From Nocardia amamiensis (GTDB lineage Bacteria; Actinomycetota; Actinomycetes; Mycobacteriales; Mycobacteriaceae), in assembly GCF_015477605.1 (NCBI RefSeq), contig NZ_JADLQX010000005.1, positions 124,001-188,000 on the forward strand: a DNA stretch of 64,000 nucleotides, written 5' to 3'. The first letter of the stretch is position 1. Every line of letters starts with the position of its first letter. Shown piece by piece: positions 16,225-26,100 of the stretch. Both the position numbers and the translations under genes were made by a program. Below the pieces are notes generated by a model. It had not been told where the DNA came from, did no database searches, and was given only the letters and a program-made list of their open reading frames with translations.

Positions 16225-17007
16225 CTACCGGCGTTCGTCTTTGATCGCCCGCACCACCGCGGCGACCTCGGTGTTGATCATCGCCGTCAATCGAGCGGCA
16301 TCCGCCCCCACCGCGACGGACGGAAGGCCGGGGCTGCTCGCGTAGCGACCGTCGTCCACCACGTCGCGCCAGCGGATCTCGCGGTGCGTGACGCCGCGCG
16401 GCCCGAACACCGAGCTGCCCTGGATCACCGCGATGGTCCCGATCGTGGTGGCCTCGGCCTGGAGGAACTTCCGCGAGCGGTAGGCGACGGTGTCGTCGAA
16501 CGAATCCTCCACCGCGGACTCGCCGTACGCGTAATCCATGTCGGAGCCGCTGTCGGTGGCGAGCACCACCTCCGGCTGCTTGCCCGCCGCGGCTTCCGGC
16601 ATCTGCGCGACCACCGCGTCGGCGAGTCCCACCGCGGCGCACTCGGTCACTTCGAACCCGCCGCTGTGCCAGATGGTTTCTCCTGGTAGTTGCTTGACGA
16701 CGTACCCGGCGTCACCCCGCCGCGCCGCGAGCAAACGGACGCACTTCTTCGGGTCGTCGCCGTCCGTGCCGTCCCAGCCGTCGACCACGATCCGGATGTC
16801 CGGCGCGGCGAGCGTCGCCAGCACCTCGCCGAAGGAGTGCTCCACCTTGTTCCGCAAGGCTTCCCGGACGCTGCTCTTTTCCAGCTCGAAGTCGTCGAGC
16901 AGCGGGGTGCGGCTGGTGAAGACCAGTGGTGGCGGCAGCGCGTCCTTGGCGTGGCCCTCCCAGAGCACGAAGAACTCGATGTCGCTGAACTTCCAGGTTC
17001 GCTTCAT
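16225..17007 (-). CDS. Second EspG-like ESX-associated protein (260 aa)
   Basis: Begins MKRTWKFSDIEFFVLWEGHA and ends with RWRDVVDDGRYASSPGLPSV, then a helix (ADAARLTAMINTEVAAVVRAI), the pattern seen at the C-terminus of actinobacterial EspG-family proteins. The middle has alternating beta strands (VRLLAARRGDAGYVVKQL). ATG 17007 overlaps the stop of the 616-aa substrate gene (ATGA), so it is probably the dedicated chaperone of that substrate. It is clearly divergent from the EspG at 11044-11835. Confidence 0.62.
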   Translation of the reverse strand: MKRTWKFSDIEFFVLWEGHAKDALPPPLVFTSRTPLLDDFELEKSSVREALRNKVEHSFGEVLATLAAPDIRIVVDGWDGTDGDDPKKCVRLLAARRGDAGYVVKQLPGETIWHSGGFEVTECAAVGLADAVVAQMPEAAAGKQPEVVLATDSGSDMDYAYGESAVEDSFDDTVAYRSRKFLQAEATTIGTIAVIQGSSVFGPRGVTHREIRWRDVVDDGRYASSPGLPSVAVGADAARLTAMINTEVAAVVRAIKDERR

Positions 17008-18854
17008 TTCTCCACGACCGGCTTGACCACGCGCGGCGCATCGCCGAGCGCTTCGTCCAAGTGCTCGGTGGAATCGAGGAAGGTGGGCCGCTTGTGCGCC
17101 TGGCCATCTCCCGCGCTCCGGCCCGCGGCGCCCGCCGCTCCGGGAGAACCGGGCATGCCCGCCGTCGGAGCCATGCCCGCACCACGGCCCATCGCGGTCC
17201 CGGCCGCCGTCGCGGTAGCCGTGCTCGCACGCGGGAACAGTTTGGCGGCCTGCGTGAGATCCTTGCCGACCGGCGCACCGGGGCCCGCCGCGCCGGGTCC
17301 GGGTCCACCGGCGCCTTTCGGCAACCCGGTCTTGGGGTCGATCTCGGTGCCTGGTACCGACGGGACGCCGGGCAAACCCGCACGCTGACGATCCTGCAAC
17401 GCCTGTTGCGCGGCCTGCTGAGCGGCCTGCATCGCCTGCTGGAGGCCTTGCTGTCCGGCGGCCATCGCCTGCTGCACCGCCTGCTGGCCCTGCTGGGCGG
17501 CCTGCTGTGCGGCCTGTTGGGCCTGCTGCTGGCGCGCCGCGGCTTGCTGTTCCCGCTGGAACTGCGCGGCCTCCTGCTGCTGCCTGCGAGCCTCGGCCTG
17601 CTGCTGTCGCTGGAACTGCAGCGCCTCCTGCTGTTGCTGGCGTGCGGCGGCTTCGGCACGGCGTTGCGCGTCCGCTTGCGCTTTCGTCTGGGATGTTCCG
17701 GGACCGGGGCCGTTGATCCCCGGGCCGGGAGCGATCCCAGGCCCCGGAGAGGTGCCGGGCCCTGGGCCTGTACCAGGACCGGGACCGGGCCCCTGGGGAG
17801 CGGTGACCGGAGTCAGCGCGGCGGGCAGTAGCGGAATCGCGTTGCTGGACGCGGTGATACCCGGCGCGTAGAAGGTGCTGAACGCGGTCCTGGCCTTCGG
17901 CAGCAGTTCGTCCCTGGCATAGGGCTTGCCGACGTTCGCCCATGGCGTGTGCGGCATGTTGATCTTGGTTCCCCACAGCCACCCCGAGGTGTACATGAGG
18001 TTGTCGCTGACCAGCCGCATATCCCCGGTCAGCTCGGTGACATTGCCCTGGTACGCGGTTGCCGCCGTGACCGCGCCCGCCGCGCCGTCGCCGGTCCACG
18101 AACCGTTCGACTGCAGCTGGGTCAGCTGATTCTTCAGGTTGGTGAAGACCGTTTCCAGCCGGTCGGCCATCCACTTCCAGGTGCCTGCCGCGTCGGTCAC
18201 TTCCGAAATGTGGTCGCCGATGGATTGGCCGAGGCTGTAGTAGGTGTTGTACTCCAGCGCGTAGGCGTTCTCGACGCGCACCGAGTTCTCGTTCCAGTGC
18301 TCGCCGCTCTGCGCGCTGTCCCGCGGTCGTTCCGGCGCTCGCTCCGGAGTCACCGTCGCGGTGTCGCGGTCCTGCGACGAACCGACATTTCGCAGACGCT
18401 CGTTCATGGCGGGCAGTTCGTTCCCGGTCGCCCAGTCCGGCCTTTGGGTCTCACCGGCGTCCGGCACGTGTGGAAAGTCCTGCCACTCGCCCCAGCGGCT
18501 GTTCTTGATCCGGGTGAACGCCGCCTCCGAGTCGGTCTCGCCGTCCCGGTACAGCCGGCCAGCGACGACGAACGTCTCCCCCATCTCGGCGAGGATGTTC
18601 TTGTGGTCCTTCAGCCGATCGTCCAGATCGCGACCGGCTTTGAAGAACTTCGACGCGAGCGCGGCGCCGGAACCGAGATTTCCGAAGCCCTGATAGTTCA
18701 GGACCCGCTCGACGGCGGAGTGCACGATGCCCACCATGGTGAGCGCGTCGGCGACGTTGATCGCGGCGGTCTCCGCGACACCGTGGTCCACCGTGATCTT
18801 GCCGTCACGAGCCAACCCTTGCAATCCCGTCCATGGGTTCACTCCGTCGCCCAC
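17004..18854 (-). CDS. Large WXG-type ESX substrate with Pro/Gly and Gln-rich tail (616 aa)
   Basis: Residues 1-110 form an EspC/WXG-like unit (LASKFFKAGRDLDDRLKDHK) followed by the export motif YRDGE (Tyr102-Glu106). Residues about 190-340 form a second helical unit with a WXG turn (NGSWTGDGAAG) and WLWGTKINMPHTPW. Residues 365-400 are repeats of PGPG, 405-490 a Gln/Ala coiled stretch (RQQQQEALQFQRQQQ), and the rest Gly/Ala/Pro-rich. The start is GTG 18854 with AGGAG upstream. Domain order resembles EspB-type or polymorphic secreted ESX proteins, but no catalytic domain is seen. It is coupled to the EspG-like gene. Confidence 0.72.
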   Translation of the reverse strand: MGDGVNPWTGLQGLARDGKITVDHGVAETAAINVADALTMVGIVHSAVERVLNYQGFGNLGSGAALASKFFKAGRDLDDRLKDHKNILAEMGETFVVAGRLYRDGETDSEAAFTRIKNSRWGEWQDFPHVPDAGETQRPDWATGNELPAMNERLRNVGSSQDRDTATVTPERAPERPRDSAQSGEHWNENSVRVENAYALEYNTYYSLGQSIGDHISEVTDAAGTWKWMADRLETVFTNLKNQLTQLQSNGSWTGDGAAGAVTAATAYQGNVTELTGDMRLVSDNLMYTSGWLWGTKINMPHTPWANVGKPYARDELLPKARTAFSTFYAPGITASSNAIPLLPAALTPVTAPQGPGPGPGTGPGPGTSPGPGIAPGPGINGPGPGTSQTKAQADAQRRAEAAARQQQQEALQFQRQQQAEARRQQQEAAQFQREQQAAARQQQAQQAAQQAAQQGQQAVQQAMAAGQQGLQQAMQAAQQAAQQALQDRQRAGLPGVPSVPGTEIDPKTGLPKGAGGPGPGAAGPGAPVGKDLTQAAKLFPRASTATATAAGTAMGRGAGMAPTAGMPGSPGAAGAAGRSAGDGQAHKRPTFLDSTEHLDEALGDAPRVVKPVVEK

Positions 18855-19099
18855 AGGTCCTGCTCCTGCCTATCCGTCGCACGTCCTGTATCCCCAAGCT
18901 ACCTTCTTCGGGGCCATACCCGGCGCGCCGTGTGGCTGATGACGCCGGGCGGGATTCGCCTCGGCACAGACACCATCGATCCGATCATCCCACCCGTGCT
19001 CGCGCCGCAACGTCTCCTTCCGGAACGAAGTTTCGAAGATTCATCCGAACAACGGATGTCCAGCAAGTGACATCACCACCCATCCGGAAGGCCGCGGGT
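18855..19099. other. Intergenic region upstream of the 616-aa substrate gene
   Basis: 245 bp between the start of the 616-aa gene and the stop of the CxxC protein gene. A short hairpin CATCCG-aacaa-CGGATG (19042-19058) lies 42 bp beyond the stop at 19100 and might help terminate the giant 1 operon. No gene is recognised. Confidence 0.4.
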
Positions 19100-19792
19100 T
19101 CACCCATCGGCTCGACCCTGGCCGAAAGTGCCTGGTAGATCCGGATAGTGGGCTCGGTCGGCGGAGGTCAGTTCGGCGATCACGAGTTCGCCCGCGCCGC
19201 GGCAGACCGGGCAGACCTTGGCGCCGAGACATTCTCGGCACCGCTGGCGGCCGGAAGGACCGGTCGCGGTCCAGCCGCGGCCCTGACAGGCCGGGCACCA
19301 GCCCAGGCCCGCGCACTCGTAGCACAGCACCGCGTCCGCGCCGACGGTCTCGGCGGTGACGACCGGTTCGGGCGGGACGAACGAATCATCCTCGGGTACC
19401 GCGATGATGGGTGTCTCACCGGCGAAAATGACTCCGCCATACCCTTCCTGCACGCGGACGCGCACCACGAACTCGTCGTGTTTCCCGACGACCGTCGATT
19501 GCACCGCGCCCGGCTCGTCCGCGGAGCGCTCGACGTCGACCGACCACCCGGCCTCGGTGAGCGCGGCCACCGCTCGGTGCAGCACGGCCGGGTCATAGGC
19601 CGCGCCGGGCGGGTGCACGCGCGCGCTGGCGCGGTACTGGTACCGCACCGGCTCGTGCCAGTCCACCGCGACCGGGTGGTCCGGCACCGACACCTGCGGG
19701 GTCACGCCGGGTGTCAGCCGCGCGGCCAACCACAGCAGGTAGTCGCGCAGCTGCTCCGCCGCGCGGTCGAGCCGAGCCCGAGGTGCGGTCAC
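19100..19792 (-). CDS. Four-CxxC zinc-binding protein coupled to giant 1; candidate immunity protein (230 aa)
   Basis: GTG 19792 overlaps the stop of giant 1 (GTGA), so it is translated directly after the toxin. Residues 60-145 have the alpha/beta pattern of small actinobacterial proteins containing GW-x-V...V-x-V...GETP (TEAGWSVDVER, VIFAGETPII). Residues about 155-210 hold four CxxC motifs in DnaJ-zinc-finger spacing (CYEC, CPAC, CREC, CPVC), expected to bind two zinc ions. There is no signal peptide, so it should be cytosolic. The position directly after a toxin C-terminus suggests immunity; a chaperone role is the alternative. Confidence 0.6.
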   Translation of the reverse strand: MTAPRARLDRAAEQLRDYLLWLAARLTPGVTPQVSVPDHPVAVDWHEPVRYQYRASARVHPPGAAYDPAVLHRAVAALTEAGWSVDVERSADEPGAVQSTVVGKHDEFVVRVRVQEGYGGVIFAGETPIIAVPEDDSFVPPEPVVTAETVGADAVLCYECAGLGWCPACQGRGWTATGPSGRQRCRECLGAKVCPVCRGAGELVIAELTSADRAHYPDLPGTFGQGRADG

Positions 19793-20130
19793 GCACTGCC
19801 TCCCGATTCGTCACGGCCGAGTCCGAGATCGGCGCCACCCGGCCGCTTGGCGCCCGCGATGATCTGCGCCCAGCTGAGGCCCTCGACCTCGCGCAGATAT
19901 TCGACGGTCGGGCCGAGCGGGTCCTTGTAGTCGCGGATGTTCCGCCTCCGCTCCTTCAGATGCTCCAATTCACCGTAGTCCTGGGTGCTGTAGAAGGCGC
20001 CGATCTCCCGGCGCGCGTTCTGCAGGGTCCTGGCGATCTCCTCGTCGGACGCGCCGCGTTCGCGCAGCGCGTCCTCCACGGCCTGCAGGCGTCCCACCTC
20101 CGCGATGTAGTGCTGACGCGGCGTCGGCAG
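19789..20130 (-). other. Giant 1 C-terminal toxin tip
   Basis: HYIAEVGRLQAVEDALRERG, ARREIGAFY, DPLGPTVEYLRE and SWAQIIAGAKRPGG follow the pattern of a C-terminal tail found on Rhs and other contact-dependent toxins, from memory of such sequences. Its enzymatic activity, if any, is unknown to me. Confidence 0.5.
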
Positions 20131-23100
20131 ATGGGCGGTCGCCGGATCTCCGGTCGGCTGGGCCAGTACCTCCGGTCTGCGGTCGTGGGCCAGGATCGCG
20201 TCCACGTCGACGGCGGGCGTGGCACGTTCCACGACCGCCGCCGGCGCGCCCGCGTCCGGCTCGTAGGCGATCACCATGCGGTGGTCGGGTTTCGGCGGCG
20301 TGTACAGCGCCATTGTCCCGGCGTTGAGGACGTTGCTCGCGCCCGCGTCGATCGAGTACAGGTAGTCCTCGTTGCCCGGCGGGTCGAAGACGGTGTGCTC
20401 CACCACCCGGAACGCCCCCGCCACCGCGGGCGGCAGCACCCGCTCGATCGCTTCCATCAGCAGATCGCCCTGGATGTGTCCGCGATCGCCCGGCCTGCCG
20501 CCCTCGGCGCGCTCCGAGGTCATGTCCCACTGCACTTCCACGCGCGCGCCCGGCGCCAAGGTTCGCGGCAGTCGCGCGGCCAGCGCGTCGTACTGAGCGG
20601 CGGTGTAGTGCGCGCTGACGTTGTTGATGTAGAACCTGGCGACACCGCCGTTGCCGCCCGCCCGCAGCACCTCGCCGTGCGTGAGCAGGTCGGCGAACAG
20701 CACGAGCGCACCCGGCATCGGCAGCGGACCCGGATCGAGGACGCCGAGGTTGCGGCGGCGCTGCCCGGCGTCGGCGAAGTCCTGCGGCAACTCGGTCTGC
20801 AGAATCAGGCCGCGGCCCATCGTGTCCTGGATGGGGGTCAGCTCCACCGCGAACGCGCTGCGTCCCACGCCGACGTCGACGGTATGCCCGCCCGCGCGCG
20901 CCGCAGGCACCGACGGACGCGGCGCGAAGAGCACCGGATCGTTGCGCTCGGCGGGTAGCCGGTAGGTCGGCCGCGGGCGGGAGAGCACCTCCACCGAGGA
21001 CCGCCCGTCGGCTTGGTCGTGGATCACGACTACGTACTCGACGTTCAAACCGTGCTGCGCCGCACCACGATTCGCCCTGTCGACGGTGTGCAGGAAGTCC
21101 AGCAGCGACATCGCCGCGCCCCGCGGATGCGCCGGTAGAGCCGCCCGGATCTCGACCTGTCCCGTGCTCCGGTCCAGCACGCCTCCGATCCAGTCCGGCA
21201 TCGCCGCCAGCGCGGACGCGGCCTGGCGCATGCGCGCCCAATTCACCGCGCCGCGCAGCTCGTCGGTGATCAGCGGTGACGCGCGCAGCTCGTCGATAGC
21301 CGCCTCGATCGCGGCCAACCGCCGCGGACCGTGCGGCAGCGGATCATTTATCGCCGCCCTGAGTGGCGTGAGCGCCTCGATCAGTGCGTCCCTGCCCACG
21401 GTTGCGCGCGCGGTATCGGCGGCGGGGTCGAAATAGATCGGGTCGAAGATGCGGCGGACCTGTTCCTCGTGCATCCGGCCGTTCAGCGCCAGCGCCTCGC
21501 TGATCAGCACGTCGGTCGCGTACTCGCCACGCAGCAGTCCAGCGAGGCGTTCCAGATGCGCCTGGGCCGCGTCCGCGAAGGCCGGTTCGGTCAGCAGGAG
21601 CCCGAAGACCGGGCGGTGTGCCACGGCTCCGCCGTACTCCAGTCCGATTCGCCGTGCCAGCTCGGGATTGTGTTCGGCGAGCAACTCGGCGGCCGCGCCG
21701 ACCGGATCGGCGGTGATGCCGAGATGGTCGAGCAGGTCGGTGAGATCCCGGCGGTAGTCCGGTGTGAGATTCGATCGTGCCGGGTCGAAGATCGATTGAT
21801 CCAGTTGCGCGACGACCACTTCGAGTTCGGCGAAACGTCCGCCGGGATGCCGGAAGGCAGGATCGGTGGCCAACCGTATCTGCACCAGAAGATCGGCCAC
21901 CGCACGGGCGACGTCGCGCGAACGCGCCCGGTCGGACACGGTCAGATCGAAGGCGGAACCGTCGGGGCGAGTGTGGTATTCGGCGATCGCCGCGGCGCTG
22001 ACCTCGCCGACGCGCAGGTACACCGGCCTGCCGTCCGGCAGCTTGAAATACCCGTCTACGCGAACGCGGCTCATGGATCCCGCCGGACCCACCGGCGGCG
22101 GCCGGAACCAGCTCACGTCCTCCGGCGTGATCAGCCGCAGGGCGCTTTCCACTTGACGCATCAGAACGGAGTGGCGCATGGGGTCGCGGCCGGGTGCACG
22201 TGCGTCGCCGCGGAATTCACCCAGGTTGCCGACCGTCCCGTGGTGACGGTCGCCTTCCGGCGGCGCTGCGTGGTCACCCTCGGAGGGGCCGCCAGAGCCG
22301 ACGGCTTCCCTGCCCGCCTCGGGCAGGGCGAGGTCGGCCATGGTGGCCGGTGTGCCGGAGGGGACCGCGGCATGGCGCATCAGCAGGTCGTACAGCACCT
22401 CTTCGCCCTCGGTGATATCCGAGTCGTCGTATTCGACAGCGGCGTACGCCTCCGCCAACGCCTCGCCGAACCTCAAATCGCCACGCTCGTCGAAGCAGTA
22501 CCTGCTGAACTGCTCGCGCACCCAGTGCTCGTATCCATCGATGTCCGCCTCGCCTTGGACACCTGCCTGGCTTTGCAGGAGCAGGTAACGCTCGAGCAGT
22601 GCGTACGGCGCCTCGCGCCGGGCCGCCAACCCGCCCGCATAGTCCGCCGCGTGACCGATCTCGTGCACGATATTGCCGTACCAGGGCCGGTTTTCCGGAC
22701 CGACGTGGTGTCCGCTGGCCAAATCTTCGGCCCATTCCCGCATGGACCGCTCCGGATCTGCGGCGTACAGCTCGTTGAGGACGATCGATTTCGCATAGAG
22801 CCCGCCGTTCTCGACCCCGTATTCGGTCTCGGCGAAATTACCCGGATCGTCGGTCGCCCCGATGCGCGCCTCACGAATATCCAGCCACGGATGCTTGGTG
22901 AGCTTGTCGTCCAGCGCCCTGGCGAATTCGCGGGCTGCCTCCACATCGATGACCCGGCCGTCGGGCAGCGAGCGGGCGTCGAATCCCACCGCGGACACAC
23001 CATGTTTCGCGGTCAGCAGCGCGCCGACCGCTTCCACGGTGGCGCATCGGGCGAAGTCGTCGTCGATCGGGTCCAGCACACCGCGGGCCGATTCGGCTGC

Positions 23101-26100
23101 CGCGTCGGGTGATCCGCGATCGTCGTCCGGTGGGCCGGATTCCTCGGTCCCCGGCTGGTTCATCGGGTCGGGCGCGGAAGCCAGACCGCGGGCCGGTCCT
23201 GGGCCGATATCGTCCGGTGGACCGAGCGTTGTGTCATCGACCTGGCCGATCCCTTCGCCGCCTCGGTGCGGTGGCGAACCAGCGTACGCCCAGACCTCCG
23301 CGGTGATCATGCCCCGGGACTGAATGGACGCGAGGCGGTGCAGCGCGCCATCGATCGCGCTGCGCGAGTGGCCGAGTTCCGCGAGCACCGCCTCCGCCCG
23401 CGCGCGCGTGACCGCGCGGACCTTGGCCAGGATTTCGGGCGGGATCGGCTGGTTCATCATCTCCAGCAGGTAAGGAAATCTCGTGCCGAGGAACGGCAGA
23501 TCGGTTCGCGCGTCCGGGCTGTCGGTGAGGACCAGGTCCGGGTCGGCGACGACGAACGAACCCGGGTGCTCCGGGAACGAGAAGTCGTTGTCGGCCGCGA
23601 TGGCGATCGCACCCGCGGTGCCGTCGCTGCCCTGCCGGTCGCACTCGCCCGTGATGGCGTCCCGGATCGCCATCATGAACCGCTGCGTGACGGAATATCC
23701 CTGCGGTGCCCTCGGTTCCGTCAGCTCGGCGACGAAGTATTGCAGCGATCCGGGTCCACGGCTTCCGTCGTAGGGGACGGTCGGCGGAACCTGATGGAAC
23801 CCGAGCAGATGGTCGAACCGGAAGGTGGCGACCTCGCTGGCCACCGGCCCCGCCGCGGGCAGCTCCATACCGGGTATCGGCTCGCGCGCCGCGGGCCGAT
23901 ACACCGCCGTGCCGTTCTCGAAGTGCACGACAAGCACCTCGTTCAGGTGGAAGTGGCCGGTTTCCAGCACTTCTGCACGGATCACCGCGCCGAGGCCGAG
24001 TAGCGCGCGCTCCGCCGGAGTCATGGTCCAGGCCGGCGCGCCCCGAGCGTCATCCACCGACGGACCGGGCGACGGCGAGGCGTCCCCCTCGGCCGGTCGG
24101 CCAGACCTCGTGGCATCCTTTCCACCTGTGGTCGGCGGATTCCGATCCGCGCGGTCCTGCCCGGCGGAATCGGATCGGACCGCACCACCCGGCTGATCCG
24201 AGACACGCTGTACCGGCACGGTGCCGTCGCCCGGCGGCTTTCGCCCCGGCGCGTCGGGGACTTCGCCTCGGTTACGCCGGATCACGGCATCGATGTCCGC
24301 GAGTTCCCGGTGGACCGCGCCGCAGTCGGCGCAGCCGGCCAGGTGATCGCGCACGGCTGCCGTCTCACGCTTGCCGAGACCGGCACGCACGAAGGCGCCG
24401 AGTTTCTCCGCCACCGGGCGGCACTCCTCCCGAACCGGACCGGAAAGGTGCATCTGCAGATACGCCTGACGCAGGCCCTCCCGGGCGCGGGCGGCGAGGA
24501 CACTCGTGGCGTTCGGGGTCAACCCGAGTTCCGATGCCAGCTCGCGGGGCTTCATGCCCTCGACCTCGAGCCGCTGCAACACCATTCGCCATCGCTCGGG
24601 CAACGACCGGAACGCGCGCGCGGCCAGCGAACTGTCGAGTTCCTCGACCACCGTGTCGCGGAACGGCTCCTCGGGAGCGAGACGCTCCAAGTCGTCGGTC
24701 GCGACTTGCCGGTCCCCCTGCTTGCGAGACGCCACGGCCACATGGCGCACCGTGGTCAGCAAGTACGCGCGGAAATGCTCGATGGTGCGGCCGTCGCGGC
24801 TCAACAGCGCGAAGACATTCGCGAAACTCTCGGCCACCACGTCGTCGACGTGCTCCCGGCCGCGAACCACCCCGGCCGCGGCGGTGCGGGCGGCACCCAC
24901 GTGCCGCTCATAAAGCATGCCGAACGCCTCGGTGTCTCCCGCCTTGACCGCGGCGACCAAGGCCGCATCGACATCGCGCTCCGACGGCAAGCGTCCGGTG
25001 TCGCGGACCTGGGTCCGCTGTGGCGGCACGACTGCGGACTCGGTGGGCTCCACCGCCGGTGCACGCTGCGCCGGAACCTGCCCATCTCGCGATGGCGGGG
25101 CCTCGCCAGAATCCGCCGGGTCTTCGCGCTGCGAGACACCGATACGGGAACGGGGCCCAGTGGTCGGCTCGGACGGCTCGGCACGCAACTGCGCGAGTGC
25201 GCTTTCCGCAGCGACCAAGGTGCTGGCAGCGGCACGCAGTTCCGGTACTTCTGCGAAGCGATCGGGCAACGCCCGCACCATGTCGAACAGTCCGGCGGCG
25301 TTGTCCGGAACCGAGCCGGGCAGGGCTGCTCTGAGCATGAGCCGATGTAGCGCTTCTCGCAGAAACACGCTCAGTTCCCGCGCGGCGCCGACGATCTCCT
25401 CGACCGGAGGGCATTCACCGCCCTGGAGCGCCGCAAGGTGAGCTGCGGCCTCGACGTGCCGCTCGCTGATCAGATGCCGTACCTGCCGGTCGTCGAAACT
25501 GGCCGCCCACGCGCGAAGATCTTCCCGCGGACCGGTGACGAAGTCAGGTGCCGAAGGCATCGGATCGTCGATATGCAACAGCGGCTCCTCGGAATTGACC
25601 ACCGCCAGCACTCGCCGATACTTGGCACCGTCGTGCCGCTGCCCCACCACGAAAGGAGCGGTTTCGCCACCCATCTGCCGGTAGCGTTCCCGTTGTCGAT
25701 CCAGGCCGAACAGAGTCACCGGTTCGATCGTCGGGCCGTGCTGCGCAATCCTGGCCATCCATTCGCCATATCGCTGGCTTCCCGCGCGAACCGTGGCCAC
25801 CCAGTCCGCTGCTCGGGTGAGGATGTCATCATCGAATTCTCCGACCGCACTGGGCCATTCCCCGTCCTGCTCCAGCGACCAATTCATGAGAATTCTGGAG
25901 GCACGACCGTTGTATTCGAATGGATGGATGGAGACGAACCAGCGCTGCAGGCCGGCGGCCAGCTCGTACGGATCGTGGCCGGGATCGCGCTTCGTCTCGT
26001 TGTACCAATCGCACAGCGCCTGCAGCTCGCGGCGGAGTTCGGCACGGGAGGCGAAATCGTGGTACTCGATGACGCCGTGCTCACCGGGCCCGGCCGGTGG

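Noticed and set aside
24262..24985. Sigma factor as an independent gene regulating the ESX locus.
   Set aside because: It is in frame within giant 1, with no stop codon and no separate ribosome site that I could identify, so a stand-alone gene is not supported.
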